Part shown: piece by piece, positions 11,181 to 22,619 of the stretch | How positions within the stretch are numbered: the stretch's first letter is position 1 | Layout of the letters: every line of letters starts with the position of its first letter | NCBI RefSeq assembly: GCF_910591885.1 | Contig: NC_063269.1 | Span: 992,001 to 1,056,000, forward strand | Length of the DNA: 64,000 nucleotides | Origin: Bombus terrestris | Lineage: Eukaryota; Arthropoda; Insecta; Hymenoptera; Apidae | Direction: 5' to 3' | Notes under the pieces: model-generated | The model's database searches: none | Seen by the model: only the letters and a program-made list of their open reading frames with translations | What the model was told of the DNA's origin: nothing | Position numbers and translations under genes: made by a program

Positions 11181-12780
11181 AAGAGTGGTGAGGGGTGAGA
11201 GAAGGGGGCCGCGTAATCTCGTTGCGTTCCTCCGGACAAGATTTCCTCCGATAACTCAGCGAAATTAGCGGGGAAGCGGTGTGCAAGTTGGACGCTATTG
11301 CGGCCGAATAATTCTCAATTAGTCGGCGGAGATCGCGACTCGCTAAGTCGTATTTATGCCAGTCGTTGGATGCTCGTCCAGGCCCGGCCGCCTTCGGCTT
11401 TATATTACGCCGTGCCGGGAGATTTATGCGATCGATCCGTCTCAGTTTGCTCGTGGATCCCCGCGTCCAATAATCACTCCGACCCGTTTCCCCGCCGTCT
11501 ACCATCCCTCGTGCAGTTGCCTGCTTCTCAGTCGTCTCGCACGTCGTGGCTCGGCCGCAAAACTGCGAGACGCGTGCCCGAGGAAAATCGCTCCCGTGGT
11601 GACGCGACGACACGATCCGCACTGAGGGATTTCGTGGCGTGCGTGGAGGCGGCGAGGGGGGCGGGGGGCGAGCGATCATCGACGACCCTCCAACAACGAC
11701 AAATAGAAATAAATTTCACGCGGATCACGCGACGAACGACGTTTCGATTCGCCCGATTTTTATTGAGCTCTCGCCGTCTTTATTGCCTGTTTTCGCCGGC
11801 TGATCCTGCCCATTCGTTTCCTTGAGTCGTCTCGGTGGAAGTTGTCGGGCGAGAGAGTCGAGGACGCGGGCTTGTACGAAGAAATAAAGCGGCGAAATAA
11901 AGCACCGCGTAATTTCGTTTTATTCTTCGAACTCGCAAGGTGATAGCTCTGCTTACGCGCGCACGTCCTACCACCCTCGTGTTCCCCGTGTTGAAAGAAA
12001 TTCTCGGCGTCTTGTACGCGGACAAGGCCACGCGTCGAAGCGAACGTGGAATGGGCAGCGTGTAAATCTTTTCGCGAGCTCTCGCGTGGCGAACGAATAC
12101 TCGTATTCCTCTCGGTGCACCGAGGTCGTTTGATCGCTCTATCGACGCTCGTCGCGCGTGTGCACGCGTCGAATGTAAAATTGGAATTTAATACGGCCAT
12201 CGTCCGGAATCGTCAGCTCTGTTCGGTATCGCGACCCCGTTGTCCGCCGCCGGGCAGAAAGAGAGGCAAGTTCGCGTCGAGCCGCGGACGAAGAAGCGAG
12301 CGAGGAAGGACGAACGTTGCGAAGGCTTCTATAATAGGTTTTACGGGCCGGGGACGACGGGCCAACCGCCGTTGAAATTGATTTTCGCGTGTCACGTATT
12401 TTTCGACAGGGGCGAGAGCTGATTGTCAGAGATGGCGAGATGCTGGCCGCAGCAGCGGCTCCTTTTTGCCTCTCTGCTTCGTGTGGTGCGCTCTCTCTGG
12501 GCCGTCGGACTAGTAGCCGTGCAGCGTGTACGCACGAAAAAGCCGGTCCGGCTGCCGCAGAACGGAACACCGCAGAACGGCGACGAACACCGAGCTGAAA
12601 CGGAAAGAGCGTAAAGGGAGAAGGAAAAGAGAAGAGTTGGAAACGGCTGCGAAACGCGGCGAGCGGACACGAACTGAGACGAAAAGAGGAAAAAGGGCGG
12701 AAGGGAGGAAGGGAGGAAGAGAAAGAGCGACGTAGAATAGAGCCATAAAAGCCTTTTCGAAGACTCGCGTCGAGCCACCG
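11181..12780. other. CpG-rich intron stretch, spurious long frames
   Basis: Contains competing frames of 146-308 codons on both strands (for example - strand 12139-13065). Their products are Arg/Ser/Pro-rich, overlap each other in three phases, and run through the simple repeats at 12640-12850. No domain is visible. High CpG content makes stop codons rare here, which explains the lengths. Confidence 0.6.
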
Positions 12781-12850
12781 CGTGCTCGTTCGCGCTCGTC
12801 TGTGCTCGCCTGTGCTCGCCTGTGATCGCCTGTGCTCGCCTGTGTTGGCC
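12781..12850. repeat. 10-bp tandem array (TGTGCTCGCC)n
   Basis: About six to seven copies of a decamer, the central ones exact (12801-12820 and 12831-12840) with single-base variants such as TGTGATCGCC. The 10-bp period is not divisible by three, so it scrambles frames and argues against coding. Confidence 0.9.
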
Positions 12851-13107
12851 GGGCCCTTCTTCGTTGTTTCGAATTCGAGACTTCCGTTCGAGAACCTTCC
12901 TCGTCCCCGTTCGCCGTTGATGTTCCGATGCTTGTTAGATAGCCCGTCCGAACAGACGGTCCGAGGGGCAACGAGAGGCGAGACGCGACAGAATGAAGAC
13001 GTGAAGCGGTCGTGAAATTGGCCACCGAACGCATCGATTTCGAGGAAACCATCCTTTCGGCTCAAATACGCCTATTCTAATGTAATTAGGCCCCCGGTGA
13101 ATTGGCG

Positions 13108-13295
13108 TTGCTTCGTGCTTCTCCTTTTTTCCTCTCCTTTTCTCTCTCCCTTTTTCCTCCATTCTCTCCAGCCCTTTCCTCTTGCTTCCTTTCCTTCCAC
13201 TCCCCTCCCCTCTCAGACCGCTACTCTCCTCTCACGTTTTCATTCTGTTTCTTCCCCCACCTTTTTCTGCCTCCTGTTTCTCGTTTTATTTTCGT
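13108..13295. repeat. Polypyrimidine tract
   Basis: About 190 bases dominated by C and T on the + strand (TTTTTCCTC, CCTCCATTC and similar words). It yields three overlapping Ser/Phe/Pro frames on the + strand. Not a splice-site tract that I can pair with an exon. Confidence 0.75.
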
Positions 13296-13300
13296 TTCGC

Positions 13301-13308
13301 ATGCAAAT
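13301..13308 (+). promoter_or_regulatory. Exact POU octamer ATGCAAAT
   Basis: A perfect octamer in the context CGCATGCAAATCGCAC immediately after the polypyrimidine tract. It is one of eight exact octamers in the window. Confidence 0.25.
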
Positions 13309-13399
13309 CGCACGGCACTCGGCGGACGTTCGCGGTGCGCCTTCCACGAAACTTTACGGTCGTGCTAATTCCTCACCGTGCGGAGGTGCTAAGTGAAAC

Positions 13400-15000
13400 A
13401 AAACCCAGGGTCGCCTCGAATCGCCAAAGAAACGCGGCTTTTTTTCGCTTGCGTATCGACCAACGGCGTATGCAAACGATCCTATCTCGACCGGGATCGA
13501 ACGACTTCCGGCCCGGCCGTAATTTCGGCTGCACGGCAACGAGACCGCCGAGATCTACGGTGTATTAGCGTCTATTGTTGATTCTTCGATGCCGTGCGCT
13601 TCGTAATCGCTTACTTTTTATCAACGGATAGCGAAAGAAAAGAAACGGGTGGCGGTTCTCTCGTTCCCTTCCTCGATCGACTCCCTAGACTGTTTAGCGA
13701 AACGAGGTTGCTCCTGTATAATTAACCGTTGCGCTTATCAGAAATTCATCGTACAGGCCTTCTTATAATTCGCTATTTCCTTGGAAAGTTCCGTGCAATG
13801 AAAACGGCAGACGTATTAACCGAATCTCATGAATAATACACGCTATTTCACACTCGCGTCCAAGCTTAACCTTTTTAAATAGTAGCTATCTTGGACAAGT
13901 TATTCGTCGCTCGAGATATAATTCACGAGGCAAACGATGTCACAGCGTCGCCGCAAACGCGATAGACGTGCCGCTGTAAATCGCGTAAATAGAATATCGT
14001 CGTCCGAAAGCACGTGTCCGGTCGAGCTGGACGCAATTTCGTCGCAATTTTACTTCGTCGAACGCGTTCGAGTTCCACTGAAAAGCACTTTCCTTGCGTG
14101 AAAACCAATTACGTTTATCGATACGCGCGTTTCTTTATGCCTGTGACGCGGTGTTATTTATCATGCGCGTAGCTAGGCAGTAACGACTCGTAGCTCGTGC
14201 TCCAAACTATAAAGTATGCCTCTCGAACGCCTGAATCTTGCGCGCGTCTGTTCGCGCCACAGCGATATTTCTACGTTCTCAGCCTCGAAATTCGATTTCC
14301 TCTTGGAAAAAAAAGTGCACTCTCGGACGACCATCGCGGTGGACGGTAGTTGCATCGATCGTCGTAACGTACTGGCAGAAATCCCAGACGCGTTCAAACT
14401 TTCGTCCATGTAATCGATAACGGGTGTATCGTTACCGACTCGTTGAATCAATTTTTCCTCCGCTTCTACTTTGAACGATTCTCGCGTCGTACGTTTCCCA
14501 AAGTCTATATACCCCTCTTCACCGAAAGTTACGTAAGACACGGCAAATCCACGTGTTTACCGCAAGCAATGTCCAAGGTGTCTGCCATTAGCTTTTTACC
14601 ACGGTATACCGTTTGTCGCGTTCGATAGAGGAAAAAAGCATATTTACGCGTTGTATCTGTCAAACGTAGCGTAGGATTACACCGAGTATCTCCGGTGTGG
14701 GCGAAAAGAGCGAGGAATCACCTCCGAGATTGTGGCGGAGGAGATATGGAAACGCGCGGCGACGACCGCGTTGACGAAGAAGCGGCGAGACACGCGGAAA
14801 TAAGACGACGAGCGTGGAGGCTAATCGATCCCGGAGTCATTAGCGCATTAGACACGATAGCCTTGCTCGATACGCGAGCCCAGAACGGCCATGTTTGCTC
14901 TGGATTAATGTCCCACAGACACGAACGTCGGGCGTTTCGCATTCTTTAATTGGACAGTCCGGGAACCGAGTACGTCGGCCACGGCGAATATTCGCACAGC
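13400..15000. other. Intron stretch, no gene seen
   Basis: Unique sequence with frames of up to 122 codons and no domain. The stretch at 13790-13880 has several ATTA/AATAAT words (TATTAACCGAATC, ATGAATAATACAC) but is not dense enough to call. Confidence 0.5.
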
Positions 15001-15002
15001 GA

Positions 15003-15038
15003 AACCGCGAGGGGAACCGCGAGAAGAACCGCGAGGAG
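15003..15038. repeat. 12-bp tandem array (AACCGCGAGRRG)3
   Basis: Three copies, 15003-15014, 15015-15026 and 15027-15038, differing only at two purine positions. It reads as repeated Arg-Thr-Ala codons in one frame, with no further coding support. Confidence 0.85.
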
Positions 15039-15166
15039 AACGGTTGGTCGTCTAATCGCGAAATCTAGCCGGGCGATTTTTAAGACGTCGCCAGAGAAGC
15101 CAAGTGGCCGAGCCGGTAATGCCTCTTCGCGATCGTTTCAATTGATTTCGCTCGTTCGTGAAAACG

Positions 15167-15167
<1 letters not shown>

Positions 15168-15203
<36 letters not shown>

Positions 15204-15218
15204 ACCAGCCAACCAGCC
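15168..15218. repeat. (CCAG)n tetranucleotide microsatellite
   Basis: About twelve units. The first part is pure and the last units alternate with CCAA. In one frame it reads Pro-Ala-Ser-Gln repeats, which accounts for the small + strand frame ending at 15225. Confidence 0.95.
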
Positions 15219-15219
15219 G

Positions 15220-16080
15220 CGGTGATTAACGAGGTTTCGCTCCGTTACTTTCACCGGTGATTCGTTATTTTTTGGCAGATTCCTAGAATTCGCGATTCTT
15301 CGCGATTTACTCGAGTCGACGCGTGGCCCGTTTGGAAATTGTTACGCCTGTTCGAATAATTTCCTCCGTAATATTAAATAAATGAACAGGCAAAAGCGCG
15401 TTGCGTTATTTCGCTAAATCGTGAATCGATCGAATCTAATCCTTGCGTATCCGCAAGACGGGAGATATCACCTATATTCACGTGGCAGTTTCATTTTTAC
15501 GACGCTATAGACCAAACGTAGGTGTAACATGTTCGTTAAGAAGCGACGTTGGTGTAAATATTGGTCGCACGAGCGAAATTGAAGCCGTAAGATATCTCGT
15601 TGGTGGACGCAAAGGGGTTAAAGACGGCCAAGCAGCGGCATAACGGTCTGGCCGGTTAATCGACGATTCTCTTATTCCGGTGGTTATAACGCCACACTGG
15701 CAGCCGAGCTATTTGTACATTATGCTTACATTAACCAGTCTACTTACCTCGATCTTATGGACAAACGATCGAGCGACCCCGGCTCGTCCGAAGCGTGGCT
15801 GAAATAAATAACGAACGCCTACTTGCTAAAGTCTCGTGTGTTACACGAGCATTGTACACGAGTATGTATGCACCGGATCGTGTTCGGTATAGAAGCAGAC
15901 GGCTATAGCAGGCCGAGCAGACGTTCGAGAGCGGAGTATTACGCGGAGTTTTCCATCCGGTGGCTTTATAATGTTGCAATTAATAATAAAAAGGCCGGGG
16001 GAAAAAAAAGCCAGGCATGCTCGACTACCGGCCAACTATTAACGGTAATGAATCGTCGTATTAACGATAATCGCGTGTAT
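15220..16080. other. Intron stretch, no gene seen
   Basis: Unique sequence with no frame above 90 codons and no domain. It leads into the AT-core block at 16080. Confidence 0.5.
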
Positions 16081-16225
16081 CGCGATTAAAATTAATCGGA
16101 GTAATTATTGCGCGCGGGTTTATGGCCGATCCGCGGGATGATTTATTCGCCGCGGGGCATACGCGGATAATGAATAATCGGTATTTCACGTAAAGGGCAA
16201 ATCAAATGCAATTAAATCGCGGCGA
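16080..16225. promoter_or_regulatory. Candidate regulatory block (ATTA, TTTATGGC and ATGCAATTA words)
   Basis: Within about 145 bases are GATTAAAATTAATCGG, GTAATTATTGC, GGGTTTATGGCC (posterior-Hox/Cad type), GATGATTTATTCG, ATAATGAATAATCGG and ATGCAATTAAATC (POU-homeodomain-like). No frame runs through it. Motif density and contrast with the CpG-rich surroundings suggest an enhancer; conservation is not testable here. Confidence 0.3.
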
Positions 16226-17530
16226 ATCTCGCGGCTGTCGTTGGACACGTTGCGAACAATAACAGCCCCGGCGAGCAGAGCAGAGCTACCGCTTGCCCGG
16301 TGGCTTGTAATTTGAGGTCGTTAAGACCGGTGAAAATTTTTAACGATCGCGAGCAAAAAACTCGGCGATACTGGTGCAACGTCGAATCGTCGGGTTACAA
16401 CCGTTATCGACGTTTCTGTCATCCACGGTCAGCAGGCCTCACGACGGAAACCAGCAAACAGGTTGCAGCAGGGAATATTAAATTTCGCGCGACCAGACAC
16501 GGTCTGATAAATGGCCTGCTGAAAAGTCACGACGCTGATCGACTCGGTGTACTGAAAAGTAGGGAAAGGTGACGATGTCAGGAGCATTTCTTCCCCTCTA
16601 AGCTTACCTCGCTATTTACGACCATCTATTCGATCCTTTTTGCCATAAACGATGCGAGTCGTTCGTCTCGAAGGAAGTTTGGACGGTTTATATAATCGCG
16701 TAATCGGCCAGCGGAATGGAGAAACTTGCAAAAAGCGGAGTCGTTCAACTATGAAAAATACGTCGAGTCGTAAACCGACGTTAGATGATCGGTATCGCGA
16801 GATAGCAGCTAGTCAAACGGACGGAGACTCGTTAACGCGCCGATGAAAAGAAGCGAGAAACGAAAGGAGCGGTGGAAGCAGCGAAATCCTTGCCGATACG
16901 CCGATGAGAGAACGAAACTCCGACGGTCTGGAACTCCGTCGTTTCGAGCACGAGTAAAATTCGAGCGCGCATTAGGACGCGGATACTGTTACATGATTGA
17001 ACTAGAGCAAGGTTTCCCCTGCGGGGGTTAACGAGTGTTAGCTGTTGCCACATTATAACGAGATATCGAACGAACCGCGCGCGCGGTATCGCGTTTCACC
17101 CTTAAAGAGCGGATATTGCAGGAGATACTGCGTGGGGTGGGTTTAGCGGAGGCGGGCCGGAAGGGGTAGAGAGAAGGAAGGTAACAGAAGACAAGGAAAA
17201 TGTTGGTAGCAACCTTCGGTAGCCGCCGACACTCGAGCATCGTCGAGGTGCACGGAGCAGGGTGCACACGCGATCCTCATTACGCGGATATGCCGTGTCG
17301 TGATCGTTACCCCACGCAGCCGATATTATGTTTTCATATCGGGTAATAGCGGCGATAACGCGGTCAAATGGTTTCGCGAGCCGATTTCACGATTCGCTTC
17401 CGATACGTCACGCTTCGGGGAGAAAGGAGCGCCGTCGCGTCCGTTTGGCGTTAAAAAGACGCTCGTTTGTTCGAATACGAACAATCGCGATAAGAAACGA
17501 CTGACAAGAAGAAAAGTGACAGCTGCTTTT
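16226..17530. other. Intron stretch, no gene seen
   Basis: Unique sequence; frames of 60-90 codons on both strands without domains. No repeat or motif cluster stands out. Confidence 0.5.
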
Positions 17531-17536
17531 TAATTA

Positions 17537-17557
17537 AGAGAGAGAGAGAGAGAGAGA
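17537..17557. repeat. (AG)n microsatellite
   Basis: A pure AG run of 21 bases that starts directly after TTTTTAATTA. Confidence 0.95.
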
Positions 17558-17559
17558 TT

Positions 17560-19680
17560 TTTACGATACGAGTATGACGAATCACGAAAGCCAAATGGCG
17601 GAAGAAAATTTAGATAATTTCTTTCGAGATGTTCGTCGATCGATCGTTTAAAAACGCGAGCTCCTTTTTTATCAACGACGTAAAAGCTAAATCAAGCTTA
17701 GAGTAGGGAAGGAGAAAGTACGATGAAAACGATCATAAACTAGCGATTTAAAAAACCATCGACTCGCAGGAGTGAGAAGCGTGAAGCGAAGCTCGTTGGT
17801 CGGTATCCGTACGTACGGCTCGCTCGTATCGATTCGTCGACAGTGACAATGACAATGTCGCTCGCGTGGAAAACTAACGATCCAGCCCCGAGCGTAGGGC
17901 TGGAAGATCGGAGGCGTACCGCGAAAATGAGCTTCTGGCCGGGATCACGGAGGGTTGTGAATAACGCCGGCATTGTCGCGTTAGTAGCAGCGAATGTCAA
18001 CGAAATAGGCTACACCGTGTCTCGTTCTATCGCGTTGGTCGCGTCGCGTCGCGTCTACTCGATCCCGAAAATCCGCGCGGTACCAAGGGCGGAGGCGTTA
18101 CCGGACGATTCGAGGGACAAAGAGGGAAGACACGAGGCACGTCGAAGGGAGAACGCGCAGAGGTGACGATGGCGGCGACAAGGGGTTGGTACCGATGTCG
18201 TCGCGGGGAAATCGGCCGGAAAATGGGAAATCCAGCGGCCTGGTGACAAATGGTTGATCGCCAGCGGGGTGAAGGTTGGCTTTTGGCGTGTACCGAGCGA
18301 TAGACGAGTCGAGTCGGGGAACGGGGAAAGGAGCGGCCAAAGAGAGGGAAAGAGGGAGGCACGTCGTTCCAGGGTGAATACGCCGCGGTCATTGGGCGAT
18401 AGCGCGCCTAACGCGAACGAGCAGAAAGCTTTTACACGATTCTACTGGCTTTTTTGAAAAATTTCTTCGCCGTTTCATTCGTTTGTTTCTTTTCTATTTT
18501 GCTCTTCTTTATCATCGGTGATTTGCGTTGCGTACGAGCCGAGTGAATGGAACGGCAAATATTTGAATTTTTTAAAAAGACGATCGTGGTTTTCCTTTTA
18601 AACGAGAGTTATCGCGCAAGAGCAAACATTTGAACTTTGTATTTGCGAGCTATTGAATATTTTATCTTTGACTTTTCCTAGACAATGATCGGTTAAATAA
18701 AGAGTCGCGCGGAAAGTTTGCAATAAGGTTGATGCGAAGATTACGTTTTCTATGGATAATGAGATCGTACAATGTTGAAAAGAGGGCATAGTTGTCTCTT
18801 TTCATTGTAAATACATAACCCGAAGTTGTGGCAAAACGCGAACAAGGCCGATCGGTGTTATGCATTCGGTGGCAATGAAGGTTGTGTTATATCCTCGCAT
18901 TTTTCCACGGAACGAAAGGCAATACACGAAAGATCGACGTGTGTACACAAGTTTTTCTCTACACAAGAGATGTCGTAAAAACCCTCGGAAATAGTTCTGT
19001 ATAGGTTTTTCGCGGCGTAGGTACTATGTATTGACGGTATCTTCGCTATGCGCGCAACTATTCTTGAACGTCGCTCGTCACGTGCTCGATGCATAGCGCG
19101 AAAAGTTCATGGCGTACGACGCGACATTAAAATTAATTTCACGTATCGCCACGACGTTCAACTTCGATAACCTTTCGTAATACGATCAGCTTGGCCCATA
19201 TTATACGTGAACTATTTGACGAATTTCAAACACGCGTTGCATCCACCGCAAAGCTCTCCACGATCGTACCACACCCGCCATATCCTCGCAGTAAAAAAGA
19301 ATCAGATTTACGCGCTGCACGTTAACCTATCCTCGCGATATCCAATAGCCATCTCGAGCGATAACCTCTTTGTACGGGAGGTTGGTCGAATGCTCGAGGA
19401 AAATGTATCGACATAGCTGAGATTTTATTAAGCGAACTCTGCCGGTGGGGGCTCATAAATCGGTCCATTTATTTCACGCGGGCAAGAGCCAGGCTATTGT
19501 GTTAGATCGCTGGAAAAACCACTTTTCGGGACGCCTCTATACGGGACTCGATGGTCGCGAGGAATAAACGTCGCTCCTCTCCTGTTCCGATCATCCCGAT
19601 AGGTTCGAGCGAAAATGCCGCTGGCCGTTTCCTGTTTTCTCGAAGAAACCCTCGGTGAACGTCGAGAGCGATACCGCGCG
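17560..19680. other. Intron stretch, no gene seen
   Basis: Unique sequence. CpG-rich frames of about 107-121 codons around 17843-18392 overlap on both strands and have no domain; a short (GTCGC)3 run lies near 18040. The part at 18430-19200 is AT-richer and nearly frame-free. Nothing else can be named. Confidence 0.5.
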
Positions 19681-19684
19681 GCGA

Positions 19685-19723
19685 TAAAACGGGAAATTGC
19701 TGAATTCCTGTGGAATAATTAAA
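19685..19723 (+). repeat. 39-bp element, copy 1 of 3
   Basis: The element begins TAAAACGGGAAATTGCTG and ends GGAATAATTAAA. It aligns without gaps to copies 2 and 3 (32 of 39 and 30 of 39 identical by my count). Each copy ends in the homeodomain-type core ATAATTAAA. The sequence between copies does not align obviously, so these are spaced direct repeats rather than a simple tandem array. Confidence 0.8.
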
Positions 19724-20365
19724 TGGCGCCCTTGGGCGTTTAAAACGCTTGTTTGTACCGTTATCTGGAATCTTCTGGGGAGGAAGTTTTTTTCCCCCTG
19801 CCCTCCGCCCTTCTTTAGCCTTCATTTTTTTTCCTCTTCTTCCCTTTCTTTTTACGGCTCGTTTTTATTTGTCCTTGCAACATCTCCTAAAACGCAAATT
19901 GAAATCTACGCGGTACGTTGGCAGAGTTGGGTCGTGATACAACGAGGCGAACGATATCGTTTGAAACTGAGAAACAACGCGCGACTGGAAGCACGGTAAA
20001 ACGGAAAATTACTAAATTCCTGGAAGATAATTAAACTTCGCTGTGACGGGACGCCGCGACCTCCACTGGTTTGCGCGTCGACCAAAGCGATTCTACGCGT
20101 TTAAAGAAGTACGTACACTGTGCGCGATCATTTATACACAGATTCGTCCGTACGCTCTTTCGTTCGTACAGAGTCGAACAAGTGTTTTCTCCGAGAGATG
20201 GAAAGAGGTTCGTTCTTACCATGGAAAGGTTAGCGAAACGATCTCCGACGAAACCGTCGCTTTGTCGCAGACTCGCGGATATCGTCCAAGAGAAATATCT
20301 TCCTAACGTCCCTCGCTGTTGGTTGGTTTCCTCCGTGTCTATCGAGATTCGTTGCACAGAGTCGG
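19724..20365. other. Spacers between the 39-bp elements
   Basis: The two spacers (273 and 330 bases) carry short frames of about 60-110 codons on both strands with no domain. A pyrimidine-rich patch lies at 19790-19860. I see no convincing alignment between the spacers. Confidence 0.5.
19997..20035 (+). repeat. 39-bp element, copy 2 of 3
   Basis: Begins TAAAACGGAAAATTACTAAA and ends GATAATTAAA. It starts 312 bases after copy 1 and is in the same orientation. It matches copy 3 at 29 of 39 positions, without gaps. Confidence 0.8.
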
Positions 20366-20404
20366 TAAAACGGAAAATTGTCGGATTCTCTGAGAATAAT
20401 TAAA
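20366..20404 (+). repeat. 39-bp element, copy 3 of 3
   Basis: Begins TAAAACGGAAAATTGTCGG and ends GAATAATTAAA. It starts 369 bases after copy 2, same strand. The invariant parts across the three copies are TAAAACGG, AAATT, an ATTC core and the terminal ATAATTAAA. Confidence 0.8.
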
Positions 20405-20832
20405 CGACACCCTCGCCGATACATCGCACCCTTCGCTCCAGCGAGAGTATCCAGCCGGCTTTTCGAATTTACCGTGCCGCTCTCGTGGATCTTACGGCCG
20501 TTACGAATCGGTTACACCTTTCAGCGCGAAGCGATTAACGTGGCAACCCCGGTGAAACACGGTGGTTGGTGCTTCTCGCGGCTGGATACAGGGGTTGGAA
20601 GCGGAGAGCCGGATAAATAGCGAACGACACCGTGGGTCGGAGGGGATGCTCGAGGAAACCGACTAAAAGGGAGATCGCGAGAGGGGACCTGACAGAGACA
20701 ATGTGGCGGATAATCGCGCGAAACGATTTGCTCTTTTCACGGCCGATTAAGCCCGCTCGATCTGTTGGTCGAGCGAGAAAACGACTAGGGCGGATAGACT
20801 GTGAAACGATAGAACGAATCGAGGCTCGATTC

Positions 20833-20859
20833 GCGTCATCGGCGTCATCGGCGTCATCG
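20833..20859. repeat. 9-bp tandem array (GCGTCATCG)3
   Basis: Three exact copies at 20833-20841, 20842-20850 and 20851-20859 near the end of a 78-codon frame that has no other coding support. Confidence 0.85.
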
Positions 20860-22560
20860 ATACCTTGAACTCGAGTCTTGACTTTTTCACAAAAGTCCGA
20901 CTGTTTTTACGTCGTTTCGTTTATAATCCGTTAAAATTCCAACTGCTTACGTCGAAGCAAGCGACGAATGAAAACGCGCCGAGCACGACGGAGCAAAGTT
21001 TGGTTCGAGAAGTTTGTACCTAACTGCTAACTAACGCTGCGAAACGCGCCTTTTACATAAGCGGTTAAACATTGTTAAGCGCGCAACGTATCCTGGTTTT
21101 CTTTGATAGACGTAGCACGTAATACGTTGCTGAAAGGACGTTTCTATCGAATAGTGGGAGCGCCAGTTTCAATTTGGAATTTTCGAGTACCCCGAGGAAA
21201 TTGTTAGTTGGAACACGTCCCGATGACAGATTAGCGATCGCTCGAACGCTGTTTCGGTACCAGGAGCGGCCATTTTCGTGCTTCGACCGATAAGCAGAAG
21301 TGTCTCGGGGACGAACCAGACCTCTGCTTCGAATCACGAGCAGATAGCCGCGCGGGCGGCTTGTTTGATGACTTATCTCGGCCTCTGGTCTACGGCTGTT
21401 GCTCCGTGAGCTTGAACATGGTGCCATGCCGCTAGCCTGTTCGCCGCGGGCGACCTCCATTCATGCGTCCAATTTAGACGTCAATGATGCAAATAAAGCA
21501 TCGGGTTCCTTAATCGATCATCGCACCGATCCCAAAGTATTCGTTGCCTTCGCACACGGTGCATCTTTTCCATCTTGCCACCGTTTGCGTTTTTTCTTCT
21601 CTTCTCTGAGATAAGTATCAGGCCGGTTAATAATTTAAAAGAGTTAACGTCAGAAATTTCACGCAAAGATAAAGGAGGATAAAACATAGAGGAAAAGAAG
21701 TTACAGAGAACCAGCATCGATTATGACGGTTAGCAGGTTTACCGTGTATACGCGTGGAAATCGAGTTGACCATTCGTTCAACGACACGTACGCCGCAGAC
21801 GAATTAAAAGCAAACGAAATTTTGAAAGAAACTCTCGTAATAATCGGCATAATCGTTCGTCGGGATACGATTCAATTGGCCTTGATGTTTCGAATTGGCT
21901 CGATCTTTCGACGGTCCGTTGGATCTTTTGTTCGATAGATCAGTCTGTTTTATTTTCCAACGTTATCCATGCCTGCGTTTACGCGTTATACGAGGTTATA
22001 CCGAGCAAAACTCGTGGAAGGTGGCCCGATTCTCGTGTGGCAACGATCGAAGCGTGCATCGACGTGCGTTATCCGCGAGAACGGGGACAAACGCGAGAGA
22101 AAAGAGGAGCGAGAAAGAGAGTGATGCGGTGGGACACGCGAGTATCGTTAGTCGAGGCGCGGTAATTAGGAACGAGCAAAGTCGGGGAAAAGCAGCGGGG
22201 GCCGCGTTGCATCGTAATTCACGCGGGGGACAAGAAAATCTTTTATCACCGCGTCGCCGGTGTCATCGGTCGGCGACGCGACCCGCGTGTTAGCCGCGCT
22301 CCAATCCTCTTGCAGTCATTACTTAATTACTCGTGCCGCTTTATGAATACTCGCGCGCCGGACGTTATCGTTGGTAGGGAACGTCACGGAAAAGAAAAAC
22401 GTCCTGGCGGAACAGGACTGAAGAAAAAGCCAGACGAATCGGCAAACGTCCGTTACCACGCTCGACACGCGTTTTTACTTGTTGCAATTAGCATTTTCGT
22501 TCGTAATTGGACGATTAAGGGCCAGAGTTTCGCTAATAAACCCCCGTTTGAAACCGCTTG
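20860..22560. other. Intron stretch, no gene seen
   Basis: Unique sequence; frames up to 132 codons without domains. An exact POU octamer ATGCAAAT lies at 21486-21493, and a CAGTCATTACTTAATTACTC segment at about 22312-22331 has homeodomain-type cores. Confidence 0.5.
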
Positions 22561-22565
22561 AATCT

Positions 22566-22614
22566 GAAAGCTCAAAATTTGAATTTAAATGTGAATTTAG
22601 ATTTGAATTTTACG
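22566..22614. repeat. Degenerate TTGAATTTA repeat
   Basis: Several imperfect copies of a TTGAATTTA-like word in about 50 bases (AATTTGAATTTAAATG, GTGAATTTAGATTTG). Low-complexity AT-rich sequence rather than a known element. Confidence 0.6.
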
Positions 22615-22619
22615 CCGGT

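Noticed and set aside
12139..13065. Frame of 308 codons on the - strand
   Set aside because: Crosses the 10-bp array and purine-rich patches; Arg/Ser/Ala-rich product with no domain; two other phases are also open over the same bases.
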